Shown: positions 17,136 to 26,436, counted from the first letter of the stretch. The stretch: DNA of 64,000 nt from Paenibacillus lemnae (GCF_012933385.1 NZ_JABBPN010000006.1:62001-126000); one strand, 5' to 3'. Made by a program: numbers and translations. Notes: a model not told the origin generated them from the sequence alone.

Positions 17136-18197
17136 TCAGATCGAATGCAGCATGTTCGAGAAGTTAGCCGCATACATGTGCGGGTTAAATGCCTGCTGTA
17201 CATGACTCATTGCCGAGGCGCGAATCTGTTCACGAAGACCTTGCTCCTGCATGAGCTGCAGGCCCTCGTTAACTGCATTTTCGATATTGCCGAGCGTATA
17301 GAACTTGCCGGTATAATTGTGGAATATCGAGGTCGACACGCCGTCAGAATCCGTGGTCAGGACAGGACAGCGGCAGCTCATCGCTTCCAGAATGGCGTAA
17401 GGTGCACCTTCCACCTTGGAAGTGGAGCACAGGAACCCTCCGGAATCACCGATGACTGAGAAATAATACGGCATTTCGGCATTAGGGACATTGGAACGAA
17501 TCGACAGACGATCCCCGAGGCCCAGCTCTTGTATCAGCTGATAGAACTGTTCCCGTTCAGCCGGCTGGCTGAGCTGATTATCTTCGAACATCCACAATCT
17601 CAAGTTCGGGACATATTGACTGAGATAGTAGCCGATATACAAAAATTCGCGCCAGTTCTTATTATCCTCTATGCGTCCGAGCCAGGCAATGACAGGATAT
17701 TCGGGTGGGATCGCAGACACATAACTGAACGTCGTTGTATCAAAACAGTTGTTGAAATTGAACTGCGGGATGTGCGGATACAGTTCGGCAAACAGTGAAG
17801 CTATATGAGGTGTGCAAGGATTGAGGAGACCAGAAGCAAAAGCGTTAACGTAAGAAACGGCGGATGTAAGCTGAGCCCGGGCAACTTCCTTCGGCCCATA
17901 TCCCTGGATTTCAAGAATTAACTTCCCCGTGTAACCAAGCATACGCAGCCGGCAGAAGCTGACATGGTCTGTCGTCACGACAATAGCGTCATAATTGTTG
18001 GCATCCAGATAATGCTTGATCGCAATATCATTCTTGGTCACGTAAATCGGAAAGTCGACACTATTCTGCATGCCTGAACCCCAAGTGTAATATAAGCAGT
18101 GAGCCTCAATTCCAGCAAGCCGCAGTGCGCGGCAGCGCTGACGGTTCAATGTTTCTACACCACCGCTCGGCGTATAATACACGAACAGCACTTTCAT
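17136..18197 (-). CDS. Glycosyltransferase, GT4/GT-B type
   Basis: The 353-residue protein has a GT-B outline: an N-terminal FVYYTPSGGVETLNRQR segment, a mid-protein start of the second domain (VIAWLGRIEDNKN) and the nucleotide-sugar motif KVEGAPYAILEAMSC with CPVLTTDSDG. There is no signal peptide, so it acts in the cytoplasm. GGGAGGT precedes the ATG. It is the last gene of a five-gene minus-strand cluster with two other glycosyltransferases and two small proteins. Donor and acceptor are unknown. Confidence 0.8.
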   Translation of the reverse strand: MKVLFVYYTPSGGVETLNRQRCRALRLAGIEAHCLYYTWGSGMQNSVDFPIYVTKNDIAIKHYLDANNYDAIVVTTDHVSFCRLRMLGYTGKLILEIQGYGPKEVARAQLTSAVSYVNAFASGLLNPCTPHIASLFAELYPHIPQFNFNNCFDTTTFSYVSAIPPEYPVIAWLGRIEDNKNWREFLYIGYYLSQYVPNLRLWMFEDNQLSQPAEREQFYQLIQELGLGDRLSIRSNVPNAEMPYYFSVIGDSGGFLCSTSKVEGAPYAILEAMSCRCPVLTTDSDGVSTSIFHNYTGKFYTLGNIENAVNEGLQLMQEQGLREQIRASAMSHVQQAFNPHMYAANFSNMLHSI

Positions 18198-18217
18198 CCG
18201 AGAAAGACCTCCCTTCT

Positions 18218-18553
18218 CTACTCCATCACACTGAAGTGGGAATTGGAGAATACTGCGATCAGATTGCCCTGATCTTTAGCGTATATCGTAATTCCAGTGG
18301 TGTGGGAATAATTAATATTCGTGACCAGCAGCAAGCTGAACGTGCGATGATGATTAGTGATTTCAGGGAGTGTTACCGTACTGCCGGGAGCAGCGTGAAC
18401 TAACCCTAAATAAAACACACCTTCTGGATGGTACCCATGTATCAGTACATCAAATGGTTCGCTGCCGATGTTGCTGATACACAAATCGTTACTTTGAATA
18501 TATCTGGCGTCAAGCGTTCCATGCTCGACCACGTCCATCCGAAACACCGACAT
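18218..18553 (-). CDS. Small protein of unknown function in the glycosyltransferase cluster
   Basis: I do not recognise this 111-residue protein. It has no signal peptide, membrane segment or cysteine cluster beyond one Cys, and looks beta-rich with many hydrophobic and aromatic pairs (FDVLIHGYHPEGVFYLG, then FSLLLVTN). A perfect AAAGGAGG lies seven bases before the ATG, which argues strongly that it is a real gene. It sits between a 55-residue gene and a glycosyltransferase, all in one direction and closely packed, so it may be an acceptor, scaffold or accessory of a glycan-modified structure. Confidence 0.65.
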   Translation of the reverse strand: MSVFRMDVVEHGTLDARYIQSNDLCISNIGSEPFDVLIHGYHPEGVFYLGLVHAAPGSTVTLPEITNHHRTFSLLLVTNINYSHTTGITIYAKDQGNLIAVFSNSHFSVME

Positions 18554-18580
18554 TGAAGGTCCTCCTTTACAGCTGATAAG

Positions 18581-18748
18581 TCAGCCGATATTGTACACAA
18601 GCGGATCAGGGAGCACATAGTCTCTGGGAAGCTGTGACAAGATCCGGTTCCAAATGACGTAATCTACCATCAGATCAGGATTGGACACTTGTACAGCGAA
18701 CACCCGGTTATACAGATCACTCATCACAATATAGGAATCCGGATTCAT
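18581..18748 (-). CDS. Very small protein (55 residues), glycosyltransferase cluster
   Basis: An ATG at 18748 opens 55 codons to a TGA at 18581. The start sits seven bases after the stop of the upstream glycosyltransferase and has AAGGGTGAAGGGG in front. The product begins MNPDSYIVMSDLYNRV and ends with a proline-containing segment PDPLVYNIG; it is acidic, soluble and of unknown family. Tight packing in the cluster supports it as a gene. No function can be given. Confidence 0.6.
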   Translation of the reverse strand: MNPDSYIVMSDLYNRVFAVQVSNPDLMVDYVIWNRILSQLPRDYVLPDPLVYNIG

Positions 18749-18755
18749 GACCCCT

Positions 18756-19991
18756 TCACCCTTTCAAATGTGATTTTTGGGTTATTGCCTGGTTGTAGAT
18801 CGCCATGAGACGGTCGATCATCAGGTCCATTGACCAGTAGCTGTTCGCAAAAGCTTGGGCATTTCTGCCGAGCGTCAGCCGGTACTCATCATCATCCAGA
18901 AGCAAATATAAATGCTGTGCCACTGAACATGCATCTCCTACACTGCTTACCAAGCCTGTGACGCCATGCTGTACCATCTCCGGCAGCCCTCCGGCATTAG
19001 AGACGACGGATGGCAGTCCGGCCAGCTGGGCTTCCATGACAGAATAGGGCTGATTGTCCTGGATACAAGTATGGACAAAGATGTCGGATTCGTTCAGCAT
19101 CCCTGGAACATCATTACGGGTGCCATGGAAGAACACTTCCTGCTGAAGTGCTAGGCTGACCGTTAATTCCTGGAGGGCATCTCTCATCTCTCCATCTCCT
19201 ACAATCCAGCAGACCCAGTCGTTTCGCATCTGCTTCAGCATGGATAAAGCGGTCAACAGCACATCAATGCCTTTAACAGCTACCAGACGGGCGGCACAGA
19301 TGATAACTTTTTTGCCCGCTGGCCTTTTCGTTGGTGTTCCCGCCAGCATCTTCGCATAAAAGGTTCCTGTTTCCATCCCATAAGGAAAGACCGTCACCTG
19401 ATGATCGGAAACCCCATATTCACCCACCAGCATGTTCTTGCTCCATTGGTTTGCGGCGATCGTTAAATCGGCAGACATTCCGGCCTGGTACTCTACCTCG
19501 GGAAAGTACCTCCAGGTCGGTGAGCCGGGTAAAATTCCTTTCTCGGGATGTGAGAGAAAATGATCGTGCATTTCTTTCGCTACAGATCCATGGACATGGG
19601 AAATGAGCGGTACATGCTTAGGCTTCACCCGGCCAAGAGATCGGGCTGCAAAAATATCCTGCGTATGAATGATGTCATACTGATCCAGTCCAAAGAAAGC
19701 GGCTGACAGCTCCAGACAATACCGCTCAAATTCATAGAACTGGAGAATCTCTTCACTGGTTACCATTGGCGAAGACCCTGCATTAAGTTTGGCGTTCAGC
19801 ATGGGCAGGAGAAGCTCCTTTGGCAGTTCCTGCCCCCGGTTCACAATATGAAATTTGCCGTAATCCGGACTGTTCCCAAGCAAGTCGACTGTATGGCCCA
19901 TATAAGTCAGACGGTTTTGCAGCTGCTGCATGAAATTCCAGACGCCTCCGACATGAGGTACCAGCCACATGGTAGCGAGTAAAATTCTCAT
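18756..19991 (-). CDS. Glycosyltransferase family 4
   Basis: This 411-residue GT-B enzyme has a glycine-containing acceptor loop PHVGGVWNF, HTQDIFAAR, HVHGSVAKEM, the domain 2 opening KKVIICAARLVAVKGIDVLLTA (shown in part) and the donor-binding pattern YSVMEAQLAGLPSVVSNAGG. GGAGAA precedes the ATG, nine bases after the stop of the upstream GT2 gene. It most likely transfers a hexose to a lipid- or protein-linked acceptor in the cytoplasm. Confidence 0.87.
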   Translation of the reverse strand: MRILLATMWLVPHVGGVWNFMQQLQNRLTYMGHTVDLLGNSPDYGKFHIVNRGQELPKELLLPMLNAKLNAGSSPMVTSEEILQFYEFERYCLELSAAFFGLDQYDIIHTQDIFAARSLGRVKPKHVPLISHVHGSVAKEMHDHFLSHPEKGILPGSPTWRYFPEVEYQAGMSADLTIAANQWSKNMLVGEYGVSDHQVTVFPYGMETGTFYAKMLAGTPTKRPAGKKVIICAARLVAVKGIDVLLTALSMLKQMRNDWVCWIVGDGEMRDALQELTVSLALQQEVFFHGTRNDVPGMLNESDIFVHTCIQDNQPYSVMEAQLAGLPSVVSNAGGLPEMVQHGVTGLVSSVGDACSVAQHLYLLLDDDEYRLTLGRNAQAFANSYWSMDLMIDRLMAIYNQAITQKSHLKG

Positions 19992-20000
19992 TGGTTCTCC

Positions 20001-20714
20001 TCACCCGCCCTGAGCGGCGATATTGGTTAACACGCCGCGGTACATTTTTTTGAGTCTTCCATATTCCCGGTTAATCACCCTGCGATGCTTCATCGTCCCC
20101 ATTCCGGCGTGATACCGGTACATGGTAAGCGGTTCGTGCAGATAATTAAAACGAGCGCCGTGCATCACCATTTTCACCCACATCTCGAAATCATGCGTAT
20201 ACAGGAGCTTTTCATTAAACAAACCAACCCCTACAAACAAATCCTTCCTGGCCATTACCGTGCAGCCATTAATCGGATTGCTGTATACGAGCTGACGTGC
20301 AAGGTCGGATTGACTGGCCATCGGGATGCCATTGGATACTTTTGAAATACGACTGCGAGCGTCGATGGTAGAGAAATCCGTATAGCTGACATCAAGCCCC
20401 TGCTCCAGCATGAATGTCACTTGTCTCTCGATCTTGTTCGGGTAGAACAGATCATCCGAGCTGAGCCAGGCGACATACTCACCGGATGCGTGCATGATGC
20501 CATGATTCAAAGCCGTGGCGGTTCCTCCGTTTTTTTTGCCCATATAAAAGATCCGGTCTCTAAAGGGATCCAGCAGGTTGGTATGAACTGAGGAGCCGTC
20601 GTCCACCACGATAATCTCGATATCCGGATAACTTTGCCCACATGCACTGGTTAATGCCTGCTGAATATAGGGGCAGTTATAAAAGGGTATGACGATCGTA
20701 ACTTTCGGCGTCAT
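20001..20714 (-). CDS. Glycosyltransferase family 2
   Basis: The protein (237 residues from ATG 20714) has the GT-A signature of GT2 enzymes: VTIVIPFYNCPYIQQAL, IEIIVVDDGSS, GGTATALNHGI and the DXD-like WLSSDD. Later MWVKMVMHGARF and YRYHAGMGT are typical of the acceptor half. A GGAGGG nine bases upstream favours the ATG at 20714 over the GTG at 20720. It is the first gene of the cluster. Confidence 0.85.
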   Translation of the reverse strand: MTPKVTIVIPFYNCPYIQQALTSACGQSYPDIEIIVVDDGSSVHTNLLDPFRDRIFYMGKKNGGTATALNHGIMHASGEYVAWLSSDDLFYPNKIERQVTFMLEQGLDVSYTDFSTIDARSRISKVSNGIPMASQSDLARQLVYSNPINGCTVMARKDLFVGVGLFNEKLLYTHDFEMWVKMVMHGARFNYLHEPLTMYRYHAGMGTMKHRRVINREYGRLKKMYRGVLTNIAAQGG

Positions 20715-20850
20715 CCGCACTTCCCTCCTTCTGGTGTGAAATCATGCTAATTAAAAATCCGCTGCGGCTTGCGGGTTAGTACACATTATGCGATAAAAGA
20801 CTATCGGAAACGGCTTCGTGCCCCAGTACATTCATCCATTTACAGCAGAA

Positions 20851-20888
20851 ATAGCCGACCCTTTATACCAGGGACCGGCTATATTTTT
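20851..20888. terminator. Hairpin downstream of the EamA gene
   Basis: ATAGCCG-CCCT pairs with AGGG-CGGCTAT, followed by ATTTTTAT on the plus strand. It lies in the 190-base gap between the EamA stop and the glycosyltransferase cluster. Confidence 0.6.
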
Positions 20889-20905
20889 ATATGATTGGAG
20901 GAATG

Positions 20906-21832
20906 CTAGACTTGAATGTCGGCATCTCCTGCAGAGATGGAAAGAGATCGAGCACGGGACTGCTGCCGCAGAAAAAGCAAAAGCCCACATAAAACGACAG
21001 CACCGCCTGTGAACTGCTGGACGTTCATCGCCTCGTCTAATAATAGAAATGCCAGTAAGCTGGCACCTACAGGTTCACCAAGAACACTCATCGAAATGGT
21101 TGAGGCGTTCGAGAACGTCATCAGCCAATTAAACAGGAGATGGCCGAATACGGTCGGTACGACAGCCAGGAGAAGAAATATTCCCCATTCTTTCAGGCTG
21201 TAGACTGTGAAAGGGATATCAACCAACAGATTGTATACCGCTAAACTTGCCGCAGCGATCACAAATACAAACCAGCTGTAGAGATAAGCATGCATTTTTC
21301 TTAGCAGCATTTGACCGAGCAGCATATGAATGGCAACAGCCAGTGTCCCAAGGAAGGACATAACGTCACCGGTTAAAGTACCCTGCTCTCCTTCCTGGAT
21401 ACCGGCACCCATGAGCAGGAAAACCCCAAGGAAAGCAATGGCCATTCCTGCCAAAGCGGCTGCACGTGTCCGTTCTCTAAACAGTATAAAAGCGCCAATC
21501 ATCACAAAAATGGGCTGCATCGCCAAAATGATCGTCGAGCTCGCTACACTGGTCCAGTTCAGCGAGCCCATCCAGAGTAGAAAATGGACAGCCAGCATGA
21601 TTCCAGATACAGCTAACAGCATCCACTCTCTTATGGAAATGATTGAGATGCCCCTGCGGTGCTTCCACCCGAAAGGAATCATGATCACTGCCGTTATCAA
21701 GAGCCGGTACATTGCTTGGATCGATACGGGTGCATCCGACCATCGTACGAAAATCGAAGAAAATGATATGGCCAAAATACCTACGAATAAAAGAATGGAA
21801 ACCGGAATGGCGGGCTTGTCCGATTTTGTCAT
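20906..21832 (-). CDS. EamA/DMT-family transporter
   Basis: The 308-residue protein has about ten transmembrane helices in two repeated EamA halves; the first shows FVRWSDAPVSIQAMYRLL, the second begins near TGDVMSFLGTLAVAIHML. The family exports metabolites and amino acids or moves nucleotide sugars; substrate is unknown. It is divergent from ktrB with about 65 bases between the starts. Confidence 0.85.
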   Translation of the reverse strand: MTKSDKPAIPVSILLFVGILAISFSSIFVRWSDAPVSIQAMYRLLITAVIMIPFGWKHRRGISIISIREWMLLAVSGIMLAVHFLLWMGSLNWTSVASSTIILAMQPIFVMIGAFILFRERTRAAALAGMAIAFLGVFLLMGAGIQEGEQGTLTGDVMSFLGTLAVAIHMLLGQMLLRKMHAYLYSWFVFVIAAASLAVYNLLVDIPFTVYSLKEWGIFLLLAVVPTVFGHLLFNWLMTFSNASTISMSVLGEPVGASLLAFLLLDEAMNVQQFTGGAVVLCGLLLFLRQQSRARSLSISAGDADIQV

Positions 21833-21899
21833 TGTGCCGCCTGCCTTTCATGTTATATTAGTATAAGTTTGTTTGATCATTCTGGTAAGGAGTTTGTTT

Positions 21900-23258
21900 A
21901 TGATTTCGAAAAGTAAAGATCGTAAAAAACCGATAAGCCCGCCTAAATTTTTGGCACTCGGATTTTCTGCTATTATTATAGCCGGCACTTTTTTGCTGGA
22001 GCTCCCCCTCTCGTCCGCAGATGGGACGCGTACACCGCTAATAGACGCATTTTTCACCGCCGTCTCCGCTATCAGTGTTACGGGACTTGTCGTTGTGGAC
22101 ACTGGAACCCACTGGTCTACATTTGGACAGATTGTGCTGCTCATTCTGTTTCAGTTGGGCGGATTGGGATTTATGACGTCTGCTACCTGGATCGCTTTAA
22201 TGCTCAACCGCAGAATTTCCCTTCGTGAACGAATGATTCTTCAGGAAGCCATGGGTCAATATCAGATCCAGGGGATTGTCGATTTGATCCGGAAAGTACT
22301 GGTCTATGCATTTACGATTGAAGGGATTGGCGCCATGCTGCTTGCGTTCCGCTTCTGGAGGGAAATGCCGTTTGACGAAGCATTATACCTCGGTATTTTT
22401 CAAAGTGTATCGATATTTAACAATGCAGGGTTTGATCTCCTAGGCAGTATTCATGGTCCATTTGCAGGGTTTCCTGTATATGGTACAGATCCCTATCTTA
22501 ACATTGTAAATATAGCGCTTATATTCCTGGGCGGGATCGGCTTTATCGTCATGTTTGACATTATGGAATATCCGAAATGCCGCAAGCTTTCGCTTCACTC
22601 CAAAGTTGTTCTGAGCATGACAGGTGCATTAATTGTTATCGGAGCCGTTATGCTTTTTCTGCTGGAGTTTAATCATTCAGCGGCTATGGGTCACCTCTCC
22701 CTGCCTCAAAAAATTATGGCGTCCATATTCCAGTCCATCACATCGAGATCCGGCGGCATCAGTACGATCGATATTGAAAGCCTGCAGCAGTCTTCCCAGT
22801 TTTTTCTCATTATGCTCATGTTTATCGGTGCGGCTCCCGGGTCTACAGGCGGCGGCATTAAGGTGACAACCTTTGCTATCCTCATCGGTGCAGTTATTGC
22901 CATGATTAAAGGCAAACGCGATGTTGTTCTGTTCCGCAACCGTATTTCTCAAGCTGTTGTTTATCGTTCCGTTACATTGACGGTCTTAGCGCTGATCGTG
23001 CTGGTAGGCTTCTCCATGTTTCTGGCCGCAACGGAAGACAGCCAGTTCCTCGCCATCCTGTTTGAAGCGGTATCAGCTTTTGGCACCTGCGGGTTATCCA
23101 TGGGGTTGACGACAGATTTGTCCGAGATTGGAAAAATTACCGTAGCCATCCTCATGTTTCTCGGACGCTTGGGCCCGCTTACCCTTGCTTATGCCTTGAA
23201 TCGGAGAGGACACAAGGAACTTTACCGTCATCCGGAAGGCCGTATTATTATCGGGTAA
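21900..23258 (+). CDS. ktrB: TrkH/KtrB-type potassium transporter subunit
   Basis: I start this 452-residue membrane protein at ATG 21900, seven bases after AAGGAG. It has four M1-P-M2 repeats with selectivity-filter-like loops: SAISVTGLVVVDTG, NNAGFDLLG, SITSRSGGIST and SAFGTCGLSMG. The length and loops fit KtrB/KtrD, the sodium-dependent potassium channel subunit that pairs with the cytoplasmic RCK protein KtrA/KtrC. No ktrA is adjacent, as with B. subtilis ktrC and ktrD, which are also unlinked. Confidence 0.88.
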   Translation: MISKSKDRKKPISPPKFLALGFSAIIIAGTFLLELPLSSADGTRTPLIDAFFTAVSAISVTGLVVVDTGTHWSTFGQIVLLILFQLGGLGFMTSATWIALMLNRRISLRERMILQEAMGQYQIQGIVDLIRKVLVYAFTIEGIGAMLLAFRFWREMPFDEALYLGIFQSVSIFNNAGFDLLGSIHGPFAGFPVYGTDPYLNIVNIALIFLGGIGFIVMFDIMEYPKCRKLSLHSKVVLSMTGALIVIGAVMLFLLEFNHSAAMGHLSLPQKIMASIFQSITSRSGGISTIDIESLQQSSQFFLIMLMFIGAAPGSTGGGIKVTTFAILIGAVIAMIKGKRDVVLFRNRISQAVVYRSVTLTVLALIVLVGFSMFLAATEDSQFLAILFEAVSAFGTCGLSMGLTTDLSEIGKITVAILMFLGRLGPLTLAYALNRRGHKELYRHPEGRIIIG

Positions 23259-23280
23259 GCTGCTGCTATCCTCAGACACA

Positions 23281-23319
23281 AACCGTCCGCCTTCCCTAAA
23301 GAAGACGGACGGTTATTTT
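23281..23319 (+). terminator. Terminator after ktrB
   Basis: Stem AACCGTCCG / CGGACGGTT followed by ATTTTA. Confidence 0.75.
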
Positions 23320-23342
23320 ACGTATCTTAATGAAATATACGA

Positions 23343-23612
23343 TTAGAATCCTCCTGCTTCAACAGCCGCATCCAGCAGATCATCAAACAGATCTTCGTTT
23401 TCCTCAAGCTGGGCATCAATGAGAAGAAACTGTTCTTCCGGACCCGGCTCGTCCGCGAAATGCAGACTGTAATCCCAGTCCTTTCCGTTCTTGCTCAAGA
23501 ATGTGATCTCATAAGCACCGGTATGTCCTTCTACCTCAAAAATCGTGCTTCCCACGAAACGGCTCTCATCGTCCAGCTGCATGGCCGCACGTTTAATGTT
23601 AAACGGGGGCAT
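23343..23612 (-). CDS. Conserved hypothetical protein, 89 residues
   Basis: The ATG at 23612 behind AAAGGAG gives an acidic soluble protein beginning MPPFNIKRAAMQLDDES, with FEVEGHTGAYEITF and a very acidic C-terminal helix (EENEDLFDDLLDAAVEAGGF). I do not recognise the family. It has its own ribosome site and converges on ktrB with a terminator between them. Confidence 0.6.
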   Translation of the reverse strand: MPPFNIKRAAMQLDDESRFVGSTIFEVEGHTGAYEITFLSKNGKDWDYSLHFADEPGPEEQFLLIDAQLEENEDLFDDLLDAAVEAGGF

Positions 23613-23691
23613 TCTGTTCTCTCCTTTAACTCTGTAAAAGTATTGCTGCATCCATGTCAGTATATCACTTTTCAGGACCATTCATCATCAT

Positions 23692-23720
23692 TTTTCATCT
23701 GGAGTACAATTTAGTATAAT
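23692..23720 (+). promoter_or_regulatory. Promoter of the first aminopeptidase gene
   Basis: TTTTCA (23692-23697) and a perfect TATAAT (23715-23720) are 17 bases apart, 41 bases before the start codon. Confidence 0.5.
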
Positions 23721-23761
23721 GTGGGTGTTAGACATTACATTTTGTATTGGAGGATGCCACA

Positions 23762-24994
23762 ATGTCCGATTTCACAGCTTCTTTGGACAAATATGCGGAA
23801 TTGGCCGTCAAGGTAGGGGTCAATATTCAAAAGGGGCAGACGCTGGTCGTTCATGCTCCGGTGGAATCCGCCGATTTTACTCGACTGATCGCTGCCAAGG
23901 CCTATGATGCGGGTGCACGCCTGGTAAAGATCATTTGGAATGATGAAACATTAACTCGACTTCAATATGAGAAGGCTTCAGATGATGTGTTTACCGAAAA
24001 ACCGAAATGGTTCGCAGGTGAAATGATTGAGCTGGTAGAAAACGGTGCTGCGGTGCTTCATGTGCTGGCGGAAAACCCCGATCTTCTGAAGGGTATTGAT
24101 CCTGAACGAATCGCTAACTTTTACAAAACCCGCGGTGAAGCGATGAAGCCATATCGGGCTTATCAGCAGGCTGACAAATTCAGCTGGTGCCTGATTGCTG
24201 TACCTTCCCCTGCATGGGCTGCCAAAGTATTCCCGGATGCACCGGAATCCGAACAGATGGATAAGCTGTGGGAGGCGATCTTCCATACCGTACGTGTAGA
24301 TCAGCAAGATCCTGTTGCAGCTTGGTCGGCTCATCTGGAAGTTCTGGACAACAAATCGAAAGTGCTGAATGCCAAGCAGTATAAGGCACTGCATTACATA
24401 GCTCCAGGCACAGACTTGACGATACAGCTTCCAGACGGACACATCTGGGCACAGGGCGACAGCATCAATGAGCAGGGACATGCCTTTGTAGCCAATATGC
24501 CGACCGAAGAAGTGTTCACCGCGCCCCTGAAAACAGGTGTGAATGGTACGGTTCGCAGCACCAAGCCGCTCAGCTATGCAGGAAATATTGTAGATAACTT
24601 CTCCCTCACTTTTGAGAACGGAAAGGTTGTCAGCTTTACTGCAGAAGAAGGTTATGAGACGCTGGAGCGGCTTCTGAATATGGATGAAGGTGCACGTTAT
24701 CTTGGAGAAGTTGCGCTCGTACCGCATCAGTCCCCGATTTCCGAATCGAATATTCTGTATTTCAACACACTGTTTGATGAGAACGCCTCAAATCATCTTG
24801 CGATCGGCAGTGCCTATGCGTTCTGTCTGCAGGGTGGTAAGGAAATGTCACAGGATCAGCTTGCAGAGCACGGTTTGAACACGAGTGTTACGCATGTTGA
24901 CTTTATGGTCGGGTCTGCAGATATGGACATTAATGGTATTACGGCAGACGGCAAGGAAGAGCCTGTATTTCGCAACGGTAACTGGGCATTTTAA
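23762..24994 (+). CDS. ampS: M29-family metallo-aminopeptidase (AmpS-like)
   Basis: The ATG at 23762, eight bases after GGAGG, gives 410 residues, the usual M29 length. The N-terminus KYAELAVKVGVNIQKGQTLV and the catalytic half are typical: metal-ligand regions MPTEEVFTAPL, DEGARYLGEVALV, TLFDENASNHLAIG and VTHVDFMVGS. M29 enzymes bind two zinc or cobalt ions and remove N-terminal residues from peptides in the cytoplasm. A perfect hairpin separates it from a second, closely related copy. Confidence 0.9.
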   Translation: MSDFTASLDKYAELAVKVGVNIQKGQTLVVHAPVESADFTRLIAAKAYDAGARLVKIIWNDETLTRLQYEKASDDVFTEKPKWFAGEMIELVENGAAVLHVLAENPDLLKGIDPERIANFYKTRGEAMKPYRAYQQADKFSWCLIAVPSPAWAAKVFPDAPESEQMDKLWEAIFHTVRVDQQDPVAAWSAHLEVLDNKSKVLNAKQYKALHYIAPGTDLTIQLPDGHIWAQGDSINEQGHAFVANMPTEEVFTAPLKTGVNGTVRSTKPLSYAGNIVDNFSLTFENGKVVSFTAEEGYETLERLLNMDEGARYLGEVALVPHQSPISESNILYFNTLFDENASNHLAIGSAYAFCLQGGKEMSQDQLAEHGLNTSVTHVDFMVGSADMDINGITADGKEEPVFRNGNWAF

Positions 24995-24998
24995 TCAC

Positions 24999-25029
24999 AG
25001 CAGCCGGCTTTACGAGGAAGCCGGCTGCT
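24999..25029 (+). terminator. Perfect hairpin between the two aminopeptidase genes
   Basis: A 12-bp perfect stem AGCAGCCGGCTT / AAGCCGGCTGCT with a seven-base loop follows the first gene by four bases. There is no T-run after it, so it may slow or stabilise the transcript more than end it. Confidence 0.6.
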
Positions 25030-25115
25030 CCCTATATCAATGCAGGCAGCTTTCACCTATTAATTAACCCATGGTAAATAATAGACATTTATATTTCGAT
25101 CGATGGAGGGTATTT

Positions 25116-26345
25116 ATGCTGAGTTTTGAACAAAAATTGGAACGTTATGCCGATCTTGCTGTGAGAGTGGGATCCAATGTACAGCCAGGTCAGATTCTTG
25201 TTGTGAATGCGATGATTGATTCCGCGCAGCTGGTCCGCCTGGTCGTTAAGAAGGCTTATGAAGCAGGCGCGAAGCATGTCAAGGTCAATTACAATGATGA
25301 GCAGGTTAATCGGATCCGTTTCGATCTGGCACCGGACGAGGATTTTCTGACTCCTCCAACCTACTATGCTCAAGAGATGACCGAACTTGCTGAAAACGGT
25401 GCAGCTTTTATGACGATACTCTCCTCCAACCCTGATTTATTGAAGGGTGTGCAGCCAGAGCGTATCTCAAACCATCAGCGTACGTTCGGTGCAGCGATGG
25501 CCAAATACCGCCAGTATCAGCAGGCAGACAAGATGAGCTGGACCGGTGTGGCCTTCCCGTCCCCGGATTGGGCAGCCAAGGTGTTCCCGGACGCACCGCA
25601 GGATCAACAGGTAGGTCTGTTATGGGATGCTATATTCAAAGCGGTGAGGGCAGATCAGGAGGATCCCATCGCCGCCTGGGAGGAGCATATTCAGACTCTG
25701 CAGCACAAATCAGATGAACTTAACCAGAAAAAATATCACAAGCTTCACTTTATAGCTGAAGGTACGGATCTGGTCATTGAGCTTCCAAAAGGTCATATTT
25801 GGGCACAGGCTGGCAGCCTGAACGAGAAAGGTGACCGATTTGTCGCCAACATTCCAACCGAAGAAGTGTTTACAGCCCCGCTAAAAAGCGGTGTGAACGG
25901 TACGGTCCGCAGTACTAAACCATTAAGCTATGGCGGTAATCTCATCAACAACTTTTCCCTTACGTTCAAGGATGGACGGATCACGGATTACACCGCTGAG
26001 GAAGGTCAGGATACCCTGCAGCGGCTTATAGAGATGGATGAAGGTTCTCATTACTTGGGTGAAGTGGCGCTGGTACCTTTTGATTCTCCGATTTCTAAAA
26101 GCGGGATTTTATACTATACGACATTGTTCGATGAGAACGCATCCTGCCATCTGGCGATCGGCAGTGCTTATGCCTTTAATCTTGAGGGCGGAAAAACAAT
26201 GTCAGCCGAAGGTCTGGCTGCAGGCGGCCTGAACACAAGCATTACCCATGTGGATTTTATGATGGGCTCTAAAGATCTCAATATCACAGGAATTACTAAC
26301 GATGGTAAAGAGGAACCTATTTTCATCAAAGGAAACTGGGCTTAA
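25116..26345 (+). CDS. M29-family metallo-aminopeptidase, tandem paralogue
   Basis: I start at ATG 25116 behind GGAGGG, giving 409 residues. It is a clear duplicate of the upstream gene, with the same blocks (LERYADLAVRVGSNVQPGQ, MPTEEVFTAPL as IPTEEVFTAPL, DEGSHYLGEVALV, TLFDENASCHLAIG, THVDFMMGS). Divergence along the whole length, not only at third positions, suggests an old duplication with possible change in substrate preference. It ends at a strong bidirectional terminator. Confidence 0.9.
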   Translation: MLSFEQKLERYADLAVRVGSNVQPGQILVVNAMIDSAQLVRLVVKKAYEAGAKHVKVNYNDEQVNRIRFDLAPDEDFLTPPTYYAQEMTELAENGAAFMTILSSNPDLLKGVQPERISNHQRTFGAAMAKYRQYQQADKMSWTGVAFPSPDWAAKVFPDAPQDQQVGLLWDAIFKAVRADQEDPIAAWEEHIQTLQHKSDELNQKKYHKLHFIAEGTDLVIELPKGHIWAQAGSLNEKGDRFVANIPTEEVFTAPLKSGVNGTVRSTKPLSYGGNLINNFSLTFKDGRITDYTAEEGQDTLQRLIEMDEGSHYLGEVALVPFDSPISKSGILYYTTLFDENASCHLAIGSAYAFNLEGGKTMSAEGLAAGGLNTSITHVDFMMGSKDLNITGITNDGKEEPIFIKGNWA

Positions 26346-26367
26346 ATCATTTCACAGATTTATGTGT

Positions 26368-26407
26368 AAAGAGGTGTCTGCGATCGTATGATCATAGACA
26401 CCTCTTT
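26368..26407. terminator. Bidirectional terminator
   Basis: Perfect 12-bp stem AAAGAGGTGTCT / AGACACCTCTTT between convergent genes. Confidence 0.8.
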
Positions 26408-26436
26408 CTATTATTCTGCCCATAGCAGACTGTATA

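Noticed and set aside
23978-24727. 249-codon open frame antisense to the first M29 aminopeptidase
   Set aside because: It is a shadow of a strongly conserved gene with no domain of its own.
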